Source: Oceanospirillales bacterium (GTDB taxonomy: Bacteria > Pseudomonadota > Gammaproteobacteria > Xanthomonadales > SZUA-38). Taken from it: 38,934 nt of DNA. The first letter of the stretch is position 1; each line of letters opens with the position of its first letter. Of this stretch, positions 18,842 through 28,277 are shown piece after piece. The notes beneath the pieces are model-generated. The model was not told where the DNA came from, searched no databases, and saw only the letters and a list, made by a program, of their open reading frames with translations. Made by a program: the position numbers and the translations under genes. Location: NCBI GenBank assembly GCA_003233095.1, contig QIKT01000197.1, positions 1-38,934 on the forward strand, read 5' to 3'.

Positions 18842-20536
18842 TCAGGCCACGGTCCGAGAATGGCTCAACTGGGATTCGATCCAGTCAGCCTCCAGATAGT
18901 CAGGCCAGCAGGCATGGTCGGCATGCAGAATCTGCTCAGCCCGATGGCGATGCTGTTCGATGCCGTGCATAAAGATCGAGGCGAAGCTTGTCTTGCCGAC
19001 TCGCTGGGTGATCTGCTCAGGGAGACGTTGCTGCATGGCTTGTCTCATCAACCATTTACTCTGGCCTGTCACTGGGTCGGTGAGATAGTGGGCCGGCAAG
19101 CTGAGCATGAAGCGTATCAGTGCAGGATCTCGCAGGGGGTAGTGTTGATTGATTCCCCAGTTGGCATGAATCTGCCGGCCAAGCAGGGCTGAGTCGGCGG
19201 CATTGACACTCAGGCAGGCTTCGAAGCGGTCGGGCTCAGCGAGGGCGTTGAGATACTCCCTTTGGCGCGATTCGAACAACAGTCGATTGGCACCTGGTGT
19301 CAGCCAGGCGGTATGCCGCTGCCTGAATCGTCTGGAGCATCCGTTCAGCGGTAACAGTCTGCGAAGCGAATCCTGCCGACGAAATCCTTTCAAACCATGA
19401 GCCTTGATGCGACTGCGAATGACGGAGGCGATTCCCGGCTGTCGCGCGCGCCACGCGTCTCGCAGATGATAGTGTTGTCCCAGATAGAGGTGGTCGCCGA
19501 AGTCGCCGGTCATCAGGGTATCCATACCATCGTCGAGAACACGACATGCCAACTGATGCCTGAGCACGCGGTAAGGGTCGATGAACGGGGCCTGGAGCGG
19601 TGACTTCATGGCCATGAACGCATCACTGAGTGGCTCAGGTTGCCGAATCGTGACGCGTTCAGTCGCGATGCCGAGATGAGCACGGAGTGCGTCGGTGTAG
19701 CGATGCTCATTACCGGCCGGGAAATCTGCAAAATCCCAGCTGTACGCCACCGCCTTGTCGGTCTGTCTGGAGAGGCTGGCTGCGACAGCGGTCGAATCCA
19801 TGCCGCCACTGACGGCCAGACCGATTTGTCCCGAGCTGCTATTCAGCGACATCATGCTGCGCTCTACCGATTCATCCATCAAGCGGATCAGTTGCTGTTC
19901 AGCATCATTCTGGTTCATCGTGCGGGCTTGAGAGTCCACATGGAACCATTGGAAGCGTTTCATGCGGACCTGCATTGGATTCAGTGTCACCGCATACATG
20001 GGCACCGCTTGCCTGATTTCATTGAAGAATGTGCTTCCGGGTTCGGCGTTTTCCAGACCCAGATGACTGGCAATGCGATGTCGGTTGAGCGTATAGCGGC
20101 GATCATTGCAGTTGAGTAAGCACTGTTCGTCAGAGCTGATCAAAGTCTGTCCTCTCAGTTGCTGATAGAACAGGCTATAAAGGCCACACATCGATCGATA
20201 CAGCGTGGCATGCTGGCCCCGGATTTCAAGCATGGCGAAATGATTGTCATCAGGATTGTTCAGACGGCCTTGTGCATCGAGACAGGCGGACTCAGTCATC
20301 AACACTCTCAGGTGATCAGCCTGTTGGTTCAGATGAACAACTCCAGGGTGCTGATCGGCCAAGCTGGCAACAGGCAGTTCGGATGCCGATTCAGTCAGCA
20401 TGGCCAGACTGGCGCAACGAGTGCTGAGAATAATGGGCTGGCGATCGCTGACTCGAGCCAACATGTGCTGTACCTGTCTCTCGCGAGCCTGGACAGGCGC
20501 ATCCGACACGATAGCGGTCAATGCTCGTACTTTCAT
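18842..20536 (-). CDS. Lasso peptide C: asparagine-synthetase-like macrolactam synthetase
   Basis: The 564-aa protein has the two-domain asparagine synthetase B layout. The N-terminal glutaminase-like domain (about 1-200) lacks the catalytic Cys at position 2 (it starts MKVRALTAIVSD). The C-terminal ATP-pyrophosphatase domain has the PP-loop LAVSGGMDSTAVAASLSRQ at about 242 and HYPLRDPALIRFMLSLPAHYL near the end. Loss of the glutaminase Cys is usual for lasso cyclases, which adenylate an Asp or Glu side chain and join it to the new N-terminal amine. It starts 3 bp after the N gene stop, with the precursor 89 bp downstream. Confidence 0.93.
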   Translation of the reverse strand: MKVRALTAIVSDAPVQARERQVQHMLARVSDRQPIILSTRCASLAMLTESASELPVASLADQHPGVVHLNQQADHLRVLMTESACLDAQGRLNNPDDNHFAMLEIRGQHATLYRSMCGLYSLFYQQLRGQTLISSDEQCLLNCNDRRYTLNRHRIASHLGLENAEPGSTFFNEIRQAVPMYAVTLNPMQVRMKRFQWFHVDSQARTMNQNDAEQQLIRLMDESVERSMMSLNSSSGQIGLAVSGGMDSTAVAASLSRQTDKAVAYSWDFADFPAGNEHRYTDALRAHLGIATERVTIRQPEPLSDAFMAMKSPLQAPFIDPYRVLRHQLACRVLDDGMDTLMTGDFGDHLYLGQHYHLRDAWRARQPGIASVIRSRIKAHGLKGFRRQDSLRRLLPLNGCSRRFRQRHTAWLTPGANRLLFESRQREYLNALAEPDRFEACLSVNAADSALLGRQIHANWGINQHYPLRDPALIRFMLSLPAHYLTDPVTGQSKWLMRQAMQQRLPEQITQRVGKTSFASIFMHGIEQHRHRAEQILHADHACWPDYLEADWIESQLSHSRTVA

Positions 20537-20539
20537 GAC

Positions 20540-21688
20540 TCAGTGATTCACGTTTGGCTTGGGGCCTCGAATCAAGTTCCAGAAACCATTGAGCAGACGT
20601 CTCAGATAAAACCAGGGCAGGGTGATTCGATGGCGGATGCGATAGCGTTGGATCATGTAACGAGCCGGTGGCAGCATCAATTCCAATAGAAAGGCCAGCC
20701 GATCTGGCCATGACTGGACGGACAAGTCCTGTTTCAGTGCTTGCCATCCTCCGACCTCAACGGCGATCTGGTCTCCCGCCGCAACGGCCTGCACGAGTTG
20801 CTGGCGTTGATCAGCATCGATCAGCGGATCGAACCAGCACAGCATGGCATCGGCTTCGTGAAGCAGGGCCTCAGCCAGGCCATGCTCTGAAAACAGCTTG
20901 AGACACTGACTCTGCTGGGTACTGTCGAATTGCTGCCAGATCAGCCACAGATCAATCCACCAGATCATTCGGATGTCCTCATGATGATGGCTGACCCTGT
21001 GGATGACCGCATGGATCATGGCCAGTTCTGGAGGCAGGCAATGGGCTGTTTGAGCCGCTGCTGCAGCGTCAAACAGTGTCTGCTCATTGAGACTCGCAGC
21101 GTACACCTTGCGGTTGGAGACTGACCAGTGAAGATCGACGGCAAGATGACAGCTGCTCGAAAGCGTTCGACCATATTGCTGTTCGGAAAAAACCAGGTCA
21201 GCACCGGTAGACAGGGTTCTGAAGTAGCCACAGCGCTCGAGTAAGGCCATGGCCCTGTCTCGATGGTCGCGACGGACCAGCACATCCACGTCGCCTCTCA
21301 TCCGAAGTCGCGATGCCGGGTACAGCCAGCGCCCCAGTGCCTCGCCCTTGAGCAGTATCCAGTCGATCGATGCCTCGTCAAATTGACGACTCAGGTCGAC
21401 AAATGCCTGTTGTTGCATCAACCATTGAGCCGTGTACACACGGGCTGATTCGGCCACCGGTTTTTGCTGCAGTTCCGAGAGCTGAATCAAGCCTTGTAGT
21501 GACCATTCATGAACCATCAGCGTGATACCATGAAGATCCAGAAATTCGAGCAGATTGTCGCGGTCATTAGAGACTTGACTGTCGATGCACGACTGAACGG
21601 CAGAAATCAAGGACTTATCTGCCCAAATTGTTGAATTTTTGGTAAAATTGTCCAAGAGTGCTTTGATTTCAAACCATTCAGACAACAT
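20540..21688 (-). CDS. Lasso cluster nucleotidyltransferase-family protein (N; PF14907-like)
   Basis: The characteristic NTP_transf_5 motif is clear: DWILLKGEALGRWLYPASRLRMRGDVDVLVRRDHRDRAM, with the G-D-x-D metal-binding residues. HLAVDLHWSVSN and a helical C-terminal half with IHAVIHRVSHHHEDIRMIWWIDLW follow. Such proteins accompany kinases in lasso clusters; in pseudomycoidin the homologue is reported to add sugar to a phosphorylated peptide. The start is uncertain. ATG 21688 gives 382 aa. ATG 21751 adds 21 residues but overlaps the ATG of the divergent gene. It is the first gene of the operon. Confidence 0.82.
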   Translation of the reverse strand: MLSEWFEIKALLDNFTKNSTIWADKSLISAVQSCIDSQVSNDRDNLLEFLDLHGITLMVHEWSLQGLIQLSELQQKPVAESARVYTAQWLMQQQAFVDLSRQFDEASIDWILLKGEALGRWLYPASRLRMRGDVDVLVRRDHRDRAMALLERCGYFRTLSTGADLVFSEQQYGRTLSSSCHLAVDLHWSVSNRKVYAASLNEQTLFDAAAAAQTAHCLPPELAMIHAVIHRVSHHHEDIRMIWWIDLWLIWQQFDSTQQSQCLKLFSEHGLAEALLHEADAMLCWFDPLIDADQRQQLVQAVAAGDQIAVEVGGWQALKQDLSVQSWPDRLAFLLELMLPPARYMIQRYRIRHRITLPWFYLRRLLNGFWNLIRGPKPNVNH

Positions 21689-21749
21689 ACTAGCAGTATC
21701 AGTCAGGGAGTCGGCAGAAATGCGCAGTAAACGGCAAGACGGGACGGTC

Positions 21750-23549
21750 ATGATTCTACGTACAATTTTGTTTGCAGCGCTGTTCAGTGCGGCAACCTCG
21801 GGCATGTCGGCAGAAATCAGGGAAGATATCTCTGACGCCAAGCAGGACGATGTGTCGGCTCGCGACATTACACGTCAACTCGTCGACCGCGGCGAACATC
21901 CTGCCAACGTCGCTCAGGCCGTGTCCGAAATCTACGGCAGCTGCGACGACATTGCCAGCAGCGTTTCAGAAGCTGTCGAAGGCCGCCGGGAATATCTTGA
22001 ATCGGTCGTTTCCTCGGTCTCTGCATTGGGTGAATGCGGTTGCAGTGCAGATTCATTATGGTCACGTACCCGACTGGAGTCGCGACTCAGGTTGCCCTCA
22101 ACCAGACTGCTGGTAGAACTTGATCCGAGCATGGCCTGTGCGGCGGTGGCCGCTGAATCGGCCAGTTACCACTTTGCTGAAGATTCCGGCCTGATTCTTG
22201 AGGCGGCCATGCAAGCGCGTCAACCTCAGTCCATTCCCTACGACTCTTTCGGAACCTTGACCAAGGGCAATCAGGCACCAGCACAAGCTTACAAACGCCA
22301 GTCCTTCTATTGCAGTAACGATCGTGATTTGTCGGATGAATTTGAACAGCAGGATCGATGGATGGCATTTTCTCCGGGTTCTCTGCCGCAGGCTGACTGG
22401 ACGCCGGATTGCGATGAGGATGACGAATATGAATCTGAGGATCGCGATGGAACTGATACCCTTCTGATTACCGAAGTGGCTATGCCGGGTAGCGGCGGTT
22501 CCTACGTAGCACTGTATAACGGCACCGATCAGCCTCAGGATCTCAAGCAGTCCGGTATCAGCTTGTCGGTCTTCTTCAATGGCGCGGCCAAGCCTGGATT
22601 GGTGGTTCCTCTGGAGGGTGTGATCCCGTCTCGAGGCCATTTTGTGGTCGGTGGATCACGCTTTGACGAAAATCAGATTGATCAGGTCGAAAGCGGTTTC
22701 AAGCTCTCACCGAACGACAGTGTCGCGATTACGCCTCCGGTGGTCAGCTATAACTGTGACGGCATTCGATCGGTGTTCGGAGGAGCGCTTCGTGGTGCCG
22801 TGCAGATCGACGATGCTGATGAAAACAGCCATCTTGTGATTCATCCGCGCGAATTGGTCAAGAACAAGGTCGCCCGACAGTTTGGTGCTCTGCAGGGCAA
22901 GACGCCAGGCTACGTGGCCGATGCAGTCGGTCAGGTGCCTCTGGATGAGGACGATCTACCGATTGCGCTGCTCGACAACGCGCTGACTCGACAGACCAAT
23001 CAATGTCAGCCAGACAGCAATGAAACCGATACCTTTGCCGGCAGTTCGAACTGGACCAGCACTGCAGGTGCCAGTCTGGGGAAACCTAACAATCAATGCC
23101 GTAGCAACTGGCATGACGGGGTTCTGATTTCGGAGCTGGCCAACGGTGAAGATCAGCAAGATGCCGTCGAAATCTACAACGGTGGTCAAGGGACAATCGA
23201 TCTCGGTGAGGAAGGCTACTTCCTGGAGATTTATCGTGGTGGCAATGAGCAGCCTGATGAAATTGTCACGCTCGAGGGGAAAATCTCACCTGAGCAGATT
23301 TTCCTCATCGCCAATAATGATGTGGATGACAGCATCCAGGATCTTGCCGATCAATTGACTGACGAAATTGTCCTCGATGATGCGACAGCGGTGTTGCTGG
23401 TTCGTCAGCTGACACCCGGTGGTCGCCAGTGTCGCAATTCCATTGCCGGTCTGCTGACGCTCGAGAACGTCCCGAATGTAGTTTATGTGCCGGGGCCTGA
23501 TCGAACACCCGAGCCTCCCAGAGTCGATCCGATCGCCAGCCCGAATTGA
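21750..23549 (+). CDS. Secreted protein with two lamin-tail (LTD-like) domains
   Basis: ATG 21750 opens a signal peptide (ILRTILFAALFSAATSGMSA), so the track start at 21639 is too long. The 599-aa product has a helical N-terminal region with several Cys (YGSCDD, ECGCSAD) and an acidic linker (DCDEDDEYESEDRDG). Two lamin-tail-like beta domains follow: LLITEVAMPGSGGSYVALYNGT (about 236 on) and LISELANGEDQQDAVEIYNGG (about 457 on). LTD domains occur on secreted bacterial nucleases and surface proteins; no nuclease motif is visible here. The Pro-rich tail lacks the IFxDxFE ending of the subtilase. It is divergent from the lasso operon; a functional link is unproven. Confidence 0.78.
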   Translation: MILRTILFAALFSAATSGMSAEIREDISDAKQDDVSARDITRQLVDRGEHPANVAQAVSEIYGSCDDIASSVSEAVEGRREYLESVVSSVSALGECGCSADSLWSRTRLESRLRLPSTRLLVELDPSMACAAVAAESASYHFAEDSGLILEAAMQARQPQSIPYDSFGTLTKGNQAPAQAYKRQSFYCSNDRDLSDEFEQQDRWMAFSPGSLPQADWTPDCDEDDEYESEDRDGTDTLLITEVAMPGSGGSYVALYNGTDQPQDLKQSGISLSVFFNGAAKPGLVVPLEGVIPSRGHFVVGGSRFDENQIDQVESGFKLSPNDSVAITPPVVSYNCDGIRSVFGGALRGAVQIDDADENSHLVIHPRELVKNKVARQFGALQGKTPGYVADAVGQVPLDEDDLPIALLDNALTRQTNQCQPDSNETDTFAGSSNWTSTAGASLGKPNNQCRSNWHDGVLISELANGEDQQDAVEIYNGGQGTIDLGEEGYFLEIYRGGNEQPDEIVTLEGKISPEQIFLIANNDVDDSIQDLADQLTDEIVLDDATAVLLVRQLTPGGRQCRNSIAGLLTLENVPNVVYVPGPDRTPEPPRVDPIASPN

Positions 23550-23619
23550 GTCGACAGGCTAGTCTGATACGTTGATAGACGGCATAATTCGCCACTGAAT
23601 TCAATTCGGAAACCCATTA

Positions 23620-24975
23620 ATGCGAGTGACTATCTTTGGTACCGGCTATGTCGGACTGGTGACTGGTGCCTGCTTGTCCAACATGGGCAATCAGGTGTTG
23701 TGCATGGACCTGGATCAGACCAAAATTGATGGCCTGAAGCAGGGCGTCATTCCGATCTACGAGCCCGGACTGGATGCGATCGTTCAGGAAACCACTCAAT
23801 CTGGCCACCTCAGATTCACCACTGACGCCGAGGAAGCAGTCGCCTTTGGCGAGATTCAGTTGATCGCAGTGGGTACTCCGCCCGATGAAGATGGCAGTGC
23901 CGATCTTCAACATGTGCTGGCGGTGGCAAACACCATTGGCGAATTGATGAGCGACGACAAGATCGTTGTCGACAAGTCGACTGTGCCGGTCGGCACAGCG
24001 GATCGTGTCCAGCAGACCATTCAAGCTCAGTTGGACAAGCGCGCAGTGAGGGCACATGCTGCGGTGGTCTCAAACCCAGAATTTCTCAAGGAAGGCGCTG
24101 CGGTTGACGACTGTATGCGACCAGATCGAATTATTCTGGGCTCTGATGATGAAGACGCTATTGCGGTCATGAAGGCATTGTATGCGCCGTTCAATCGCAA
24201 TCATGACAAGATCATTGTCATGGATGTTCGATCGGCCGAGCTGACCAAATACGCCGCCAATGCGATGCTTGCAACCAAGATCAGCTTCATGAATGACATG
24301 GCCAACCTGGCCGAGCGAGTGGGTGCTGATATCGAACTGGTTCGCCAGGGCATCGGATCAGATCCTCGAATCGGTTTTTCTTTCATCTATCCGGGCTGCG
24401 GCTATGGCGGCTCCTGTTTCCCCAAAGACGTCAAGGCACTGGTGCGCACGGCTGGTCAGCATGATTACAACATGCGAGTGCTGGATGCCGTCGAGGCCGT
24501 CAATCAGGATCAGAAACATCGACTGTTCGAGCGGATCACGGAGTTTTATCGCGGTTTAGAGCTGTCGAGCAAGACCTTCGCTATCTGGGGGTTATCGTTC
24601 AAGCCCAATACCGACGATATGCGAGATGCGACCAGTATCGAGCTGGTTCGAGCACTCTGTGATGCAGGTGCCAGGGTGTGCGTGTTTGACCCGGAGGCCA
24701 TGGACGAAGCCCGGCATGAATTCTCTGATCTTGACTCTGTGATTTACGCCGAATCCGCTCAGGATGCGGTGTCGGGAGCGGATGCTCTTGCGGTGGTTAC
24801 CGAGTGGAAGTCGTTCTGGAGTCCGGACTTCGAGTTACTGGCCAAGACCCTGACTGATCGCGTCATCTTTGACGGTCGCAATATCTACGATCCAGACGTG
24901 GTTGCCGAGGCAGGCATTGCCTATTACGGGATTGGACGCGGGCTGTCTGTCTCGCGTCCAGTGATGTCTAGCTGA
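23620..24975 (+). CDS. ugd: UDP-glucose 6-dehydrogenase
   Basis: The 451-aa enzyme has the NAD-binding [20 protein letters not shown], the loop [11 protein letters not shown], and catalytic Cys in [18 protein letters not shown] (about 260). The C-terminal UDP-binding domain begins [22 protein letters not shown]. It oxidises UDP-glucose to UDP-glucuronate with two NAD+. GGAAA precedes the start. The stop overlaps the uxs start (TGATG), so the two genes form a pathway operon feeding polysaccharide synthesis. Confidence 0.96.
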   Translation: MRVTIFGTGYVGLVTGACLSNMGNQVLCMDLDQTKIDGLKQGVIPIYEPGLDAIVQETTQSGHLRFTTDAEEAVAFGEIQLIAVGTPPDEDGSADLQHVLAVANTIGELMSDDKIVVDKSTVPVGTADRVQQTIQAQLDKRAVRAHAAVVSNPEFLKEGAAVDDCMRPDRIILGSDDEDAIAVMKALYAPFNRNHDKIIVMDVRSAELTKYAANAMLATKISFMNDMANLAERVGADIELVRQGIGSDPRIGFSFIYPGCGYGGSCFPKDVKALVRTAGQHDYNMRVLDAVEAVNQDQKHRLFERITEFYRGLELSSKTFAIWGLSFKPNTDDMRDATSIELVRALCDAGARVCVFDPEAMDEARHEFSDLDSVIYAESAQDAVSGADALAVVTEWKSFWSPDFELLAKTLTDRVIFDGRNIYDPDVVAEAGIAYYGIGRGLSVSRPVMSS

Positions 24976-25958
24976 TGCGCTCGACACTTGAACCGCTGCG
25001 TACACTGGTGACCGGCGGCGCCGGCTTCCTGGGCTCATATCTGTGTGATGCGTTGCTCGCCAAGGGTCACGATGTGGTCTGCGTCGACAATCTGTTTACC
25101 GGAAGCAAGCGAAATATTGTTCATTTGCTCAATCATGAGCGATTCGAATTCATCCGTCATGATGTGACCTTTCCGCTCTATCTGGAAGTAGATGAAATTT
25201 ACAATCTGGCCTGCCCAGCGTCGCCCGTCCACTACCAGCACGATCCGGTCCAGACGACCAAGACCAGCGTGCATGGCGCAATCAACCTGCTGGGTCTTGC
25301 CAAGCGCCTGAACGTACCCATCTTTCAGGCGTCCACGTCTGAAGTGTATGGCGATCCGGCGATCCACCCACAGATCGAGTCCTATTGGGGCAACGTCAAC
25401 CCGATCGGCCCTCGATCCTGCTATGACGAGGGCAAGCGCTGCGCTGAGACCTTGTTCTTCGACTATCACCGTCAGCATCAGCTACAGATCAAGGTGGCCA
25501 GAATTTTCAACACCTATGGTCCGCGCATGCATCCCGACGATGGCCGAGTGGTCTCCAACTTCATTGTTCAGGCGCTTCGCGGAATCGATATCACCATCTA
25601 CGGCGATGGCAGCCAGACTCGTTCCTTCTGCTACGTCAGCGACATGATTGCTGCGTTCACAGCACTGATGGCCACTGATGCTAGCGTCACCGGTCCTGTC
25701 AACGTGGGTAACCCGGGAGAGTTCAGCATTCTTCAGCTGGCTGAGCAGGTGATCGAACTGACCGGCTCCTCGTCGAAAATCGTGCACAAGCCCTTGCCAG
25801 TGGATGATCCGGTGCAGCGCCAACCGGATATCAGCCTGGCACAACAAGTTCTGAACTGGCAGCCCGAAGTCCCTCTGAAAGAAGGGCTGATCGAGACGAT
25901 CGCCTATTTCGATTCCTTGTTGTCCGGTTCAGACTCTGTAGAGAACGGCCAGGAATAA
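24975..25958 (+). CDS. uxs: UDP-glucuronate decarboxylase (UDP-xylose synthase)
   Basis: The 327-aa SDR-family protein has the Rossmann motif [15 protein letters not shown] and the UXS-specific [20 protein letters not shown]. The catalytic Ser and Tyr-x-x-x-Lys are in [11 protein letters not shown] and [32 protein letters not shown] is also family-typical. It converts UDP-glucuronate, the Ugd product, to UDP-xylose. No glycosyltransferase is adjacent, so the final polymer is unknown. Its last 55 nt overlap the PDZ-protein gene on the opposite strand. Confidence 0.94.
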   Translation: MRSTLEPLRTLVTGGAGFLGSYLCDALLAKGHDVVCVDNLFTGSKRNIVHLLNHERFEFIRHDVTFPLYLEVDEIYNLACPASPVHYQHDPVQTTKTSVHGAINLLGLAKRLNVPIFQASTSEVYGDPAIHPQIESYWGNVNPIGPRSCYDEGKRCAETLFFDYHRQHQLQIKVARIFNTYGPRMHPDDGRVVSNFIVQALRGIDITIYGDGSQTRSFCYVSDMIAAFTALMATDASVTGPVNVGNPGEFSILQLAEQVIELTGSSSKIVHKPLPVDDPVQRQPDISLAQQVLNWQPEVPLKEGLIETIAYFDSLLSGSDSVENGQE

Positions 25959-27004
25959 ACGCTGGCCTCACGGTTACCGAGGCTGAGACGATCGATCAGG
26001 ATTGTCATGGGCTGTGCATGACGCATCAGCGTTAGCTTGACAGTCTCACCCGCGTCAGTCCGACTCAGGCGCTCCAGTAGCTGGTAGGGTGTGCTCACCG
26101 GTTCGCCATCGACAGTCATCACCACATCACCGGCTTTCAGGGGACTCTGGTTTCGCTCTGAGGACAGTACCAGTACGCCATCTGTGGTATGAAAATATGC
26201 CGCCAGGCCCTCATTCAGAGCCTTCAATTCAAGGCCGGTAACAGGTCGCACGAAACGGAAGGTGTCTGGAAACGGACTGCCTCGGCCACCCGAACTTCGC
26301 AGCACATCAATATTCATCGGTTCGAAACGGCTCAACAAACCTTCAAGTTGCTTAAGGGACTCGTCGGGGACAACATTGAAGCCGGAGGCAAAACTGTCAG
26401 TTTCAGGACGATACACCAGCGGCCGTATCTTTCCATCCAGCAAGCCGACGCTCGGCGTCATCAGGGTCAGTGTCACGAGGGTGTTCATGGGTTCATTGTC
26501 GCGGACGAAATCCAGTTCGCATTGATCTCCGGATTCAGACTGCGCCATGGTCTCGAACAGCGTCGAAATACCGGTCAATGAGGTCAGCGGTGTTCCGTTG
26601 ATCGCAGTGAGCCGATCTCCGACCTGCAGCCCAGCCTGATCGGCAGGCCCGTCCGCTGTCACAGCGGCCAGTCGGATACCTTTTGCATCACTCGCTGGAG
26701 AGAGCACTACTCCCAGCATGGGCCGCTGAGTGTTCAATGAACTGGGGAAAAGCCGGGACGTAAGCGGTTCAACGCGACCCGAGCCGGATAATGGCGACCG
26801 TGATGATTGTTGCTGCGTCTGTTGAATCACCCGCATTGCTTCTTGAGTCGCCCGTAGCTCCCGTTCCAATTGGTCGACGGTTTGCTGGAGTGCATTCAGG
26901 TCAGTTGACTCATCAGCCCATGTCACACTGCTCGATAGCAGCGCAGCGATCAGGATCAACCGCATAGCGTCATGCAGCACTTGTAAAGAGTATCGTGTGA
27001 TCAT
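25904..27004 (-). CDS. Secreted protein with coiled coil and two PDZ domains
   Basis: ATG 27004 has AGGAG at 9-nt spacing. The 366-aa product has a signal peptide ending near SSVTWA and a short coiled coil ([22 protein letters not shown]). PDZ1 contains LGVVLSP...[17 protein letters not shown] (about 95-180). PDZ2 contains [28 protein letters not shown] (about 260-345). There is no protease domain, so it is an adaptor or sensor rather than a DegS/DegP enzyme. It is the third gene of an ECF sigma operon, 12 bp after the anti-sigma candidate, suggesting a role in sensing envelope state. Confidence 0.8.
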   Translation of the reverse strand: MITRYSLQVLHDAMRLILIAALLSSSVTWADESTDLNALQQTVDQLERELRATQEAMRVIQQTQQQSSRSPLSGSGRVEPLTSRLFPSSLNTQRPMLGVVLSPASDAKGIRLAAVTADGPADQAGLQVGDRLTAINGTPLTSLTGISTLFETMAQSESGDQCELDFVRDNEPMNTLVTLTLMTPSVGLLDGKIRPLVYRPETDSFASGFNVVPDESLKQLEGLLSRFEPMNIDVLRSSGGRGSPFPDTFRFVRPVTGLELKALNEGLAAYFHTTDGVLVLSSERNQSPLKAGDVVMTVDGEPVSTPYQLLERLSRTDAGETVKLTLMRHAQPMTILIDRLSLGNREASVYSWPFSTESEPDNKESK

Positions 27005-27016
27005 CGAGAGTGTCTC

Positions 27017-27556
27017 CTAAAGTTCGTAATAAGACGGTTCATTCGAGCCAGAGATTGACACTGTGTCAGTGACATTCTCGCTGAGATTGGCGGCCGCAGC
27101 TTGTGCCTGCAAGTTCAGCAGATCCAGCAGTGTGGCCGCTCTATGCTGCTCAAGGATGAGTCGATCCTCATCACGCGTGGCCTGCAGCAAGGTTTGACCG
27201 ATCGTTTCAAGCTGCTGCTGCAAGTGGTTCTCGATCAGCAAATCTTCGATCCGATAGAGCGATTCCGGCGCGACCAGCGCGTCAATCTGTACGACCAGTT
27301 TTTGGTTATAGCCTTGCCAGCGATCAATGGCTGCGGCATGGCTGTCCTTGGGCTTGAGTGTCATCATCAGAAGCAAACCTGCAGCAACACAGACAGAAGC
27401 CGCCATGGCCAGTCGCATCGTCCAGGGCTGTCTTGGTCTGCCTTGGTTGGGCTGTGGGGTGTTCAGTTGCAGTTGAATGTCTTGCCACAGCTGCTCGGGC
27501 GGCGACTGCCAGTCATTCTCTGCATAGCGGGGTCCATCACAAAGGGGTCGGTTCAT
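27017..27556 (-). CDS. Probable membrane-bound anti-sigma factor
   Basis: The 179-aa protein has a cytoplasmic N-terminus of about 48 residues (ENDWQSPPEQLWQDIQLQL), one transmembrane segment (LAMAASVCVAAGLLLMMTL, about 49-67) and a helical, Gln/Leu-rich periplasmic part. It lacks the zinc-binding HxxxCxxC motif. The gene starts 1 bp after the ECF sigma gene stop, which is the main reason for the anti-sigma call. I do not recognise a specific family. Confidence 0.65.
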   Translation of the reverse strand: MNRPLCDGPRYAENDWQSPPEQLWQDIQLQLNTPQPNQGRPRQPWTMRLAMAASVCVAAGLLLMMTLKPKDSHAAAIDRWQGYNQKLVVQIDALVAPESLYRIEDLLIENHLQQQLETIGQTLLQATRDEDRLILEQHRAATLLDLLNLQAQAAAANLSENVTDTVSISGSNEPSYYEL

Positions 27557-27557
27557 G

Positions 27558-28169
27558 TCAATACTCTGTCATCAGTTCGTGGCTGCTCTGTCCGTCCTGC
27601 AAGAGTCGTGATTCCAGAGACTCTCGCATGCGTTGTCGAGCGCGTAGCAGGGTGGTTTTCGAAAAGCTCAGGCTCCGATTGAACTGCGTGGCAATGTCCT
27701 GATGGGGGATTCCTTCAACATCATGCATCCAGACGACTGTTCGAGCGGTGGGTCCGAGTGTCTGATAGGCCAACAGGAGCTCAGACTGGCGAGACTCGGT
27801 GAGTTCGACAGATGGCTGTGGATCGACATGGTATTCAGCAAGACTCTGGCTGCTGCTGTCCATCCGCTGCATGTCTCGCTGACGCACACGCAGGCGGTCC
27901 AGAATCGTGTTCAGGGCAATCCGACGGACCCAGGCCCAGAAGGGGGACTTGCCGAGAAATTGATGTGACTGCTCAAATACCTTGATAAAGGTGTCTTGTG
28001 TGCAATCCATGGCATCGGATCGCGACTGGGTCATTCGCAACGCCATCGTGAAGATACGGGTGCAATAGGCGTGATAAATCTGCTCTCGAGCCTTCGAATC
28101 GCCTTGTCGCAGGCGTCGGAGCAAGGACTCCTCTAGCGGAACATCAGACCAGTGTATCGGTGTTGTCAT
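27558..28169 (-). CDS. ECF (RpoE-like) sigma-70 factor
   Basis: The 203-aa protein has region 2 (HAYCTRIFTMALRMTQSRSDAMDCTQDTFIKVFEQSHQF) with the WAWVRRIALNTILDRLR core-binding and -10 helix. Region 4 (LGPTARTVVWMHDVEGIPHQDIATQFNRSLSFSKTTLLRARQRMRESL) contacts the -35. Order, length and the Asp-Ala-x-Asp-x-x-Gln-Asp-x-Phe motif are typical of the ECF family. It heads an operon with the anti-sigma candidate and the PDZ protein. No clear autoregulated -35/-10 could be assigned in the 108 bp upstream. Confidence 0.92.
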   Translation of the reverse strand: MTTPIHWSDVPLEESLLRRLRQGDSKAREQIYHAYCTRIFTMALRMTQSRSDAMDCTQDTFIKVFEQSHQFLGKSPFWAWVRRIALNTILDRLRVRQRDMQRMDSSSQSLAEYHVDPQPSVELTESRQSELLLAYQTLGPTARTVVWMHDVEGIPHQDIATQFNRSLSFSKTTLLRARQRMRESLESRLLQDGQSSHELMTEY

Positions 28170-28277
28170 GCTGTGAAGACGTCGCAGCGTCAGATAAGGT
28201 CACATCAATCGACCGCTGACTAGTCGACATGGTTCCTCGTGACACCTAGGCAGAGGCCTCGATGAACGGTGAAGTGC

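Noticed and set aside
18842-20536. Primary-metabolism asparagine synthetase (AsnB)
   Set aside because: It lacks the catalytic Cys2 and sits beside B1, B2 and a lasso precursor, so the lasso cyclase call fits better.
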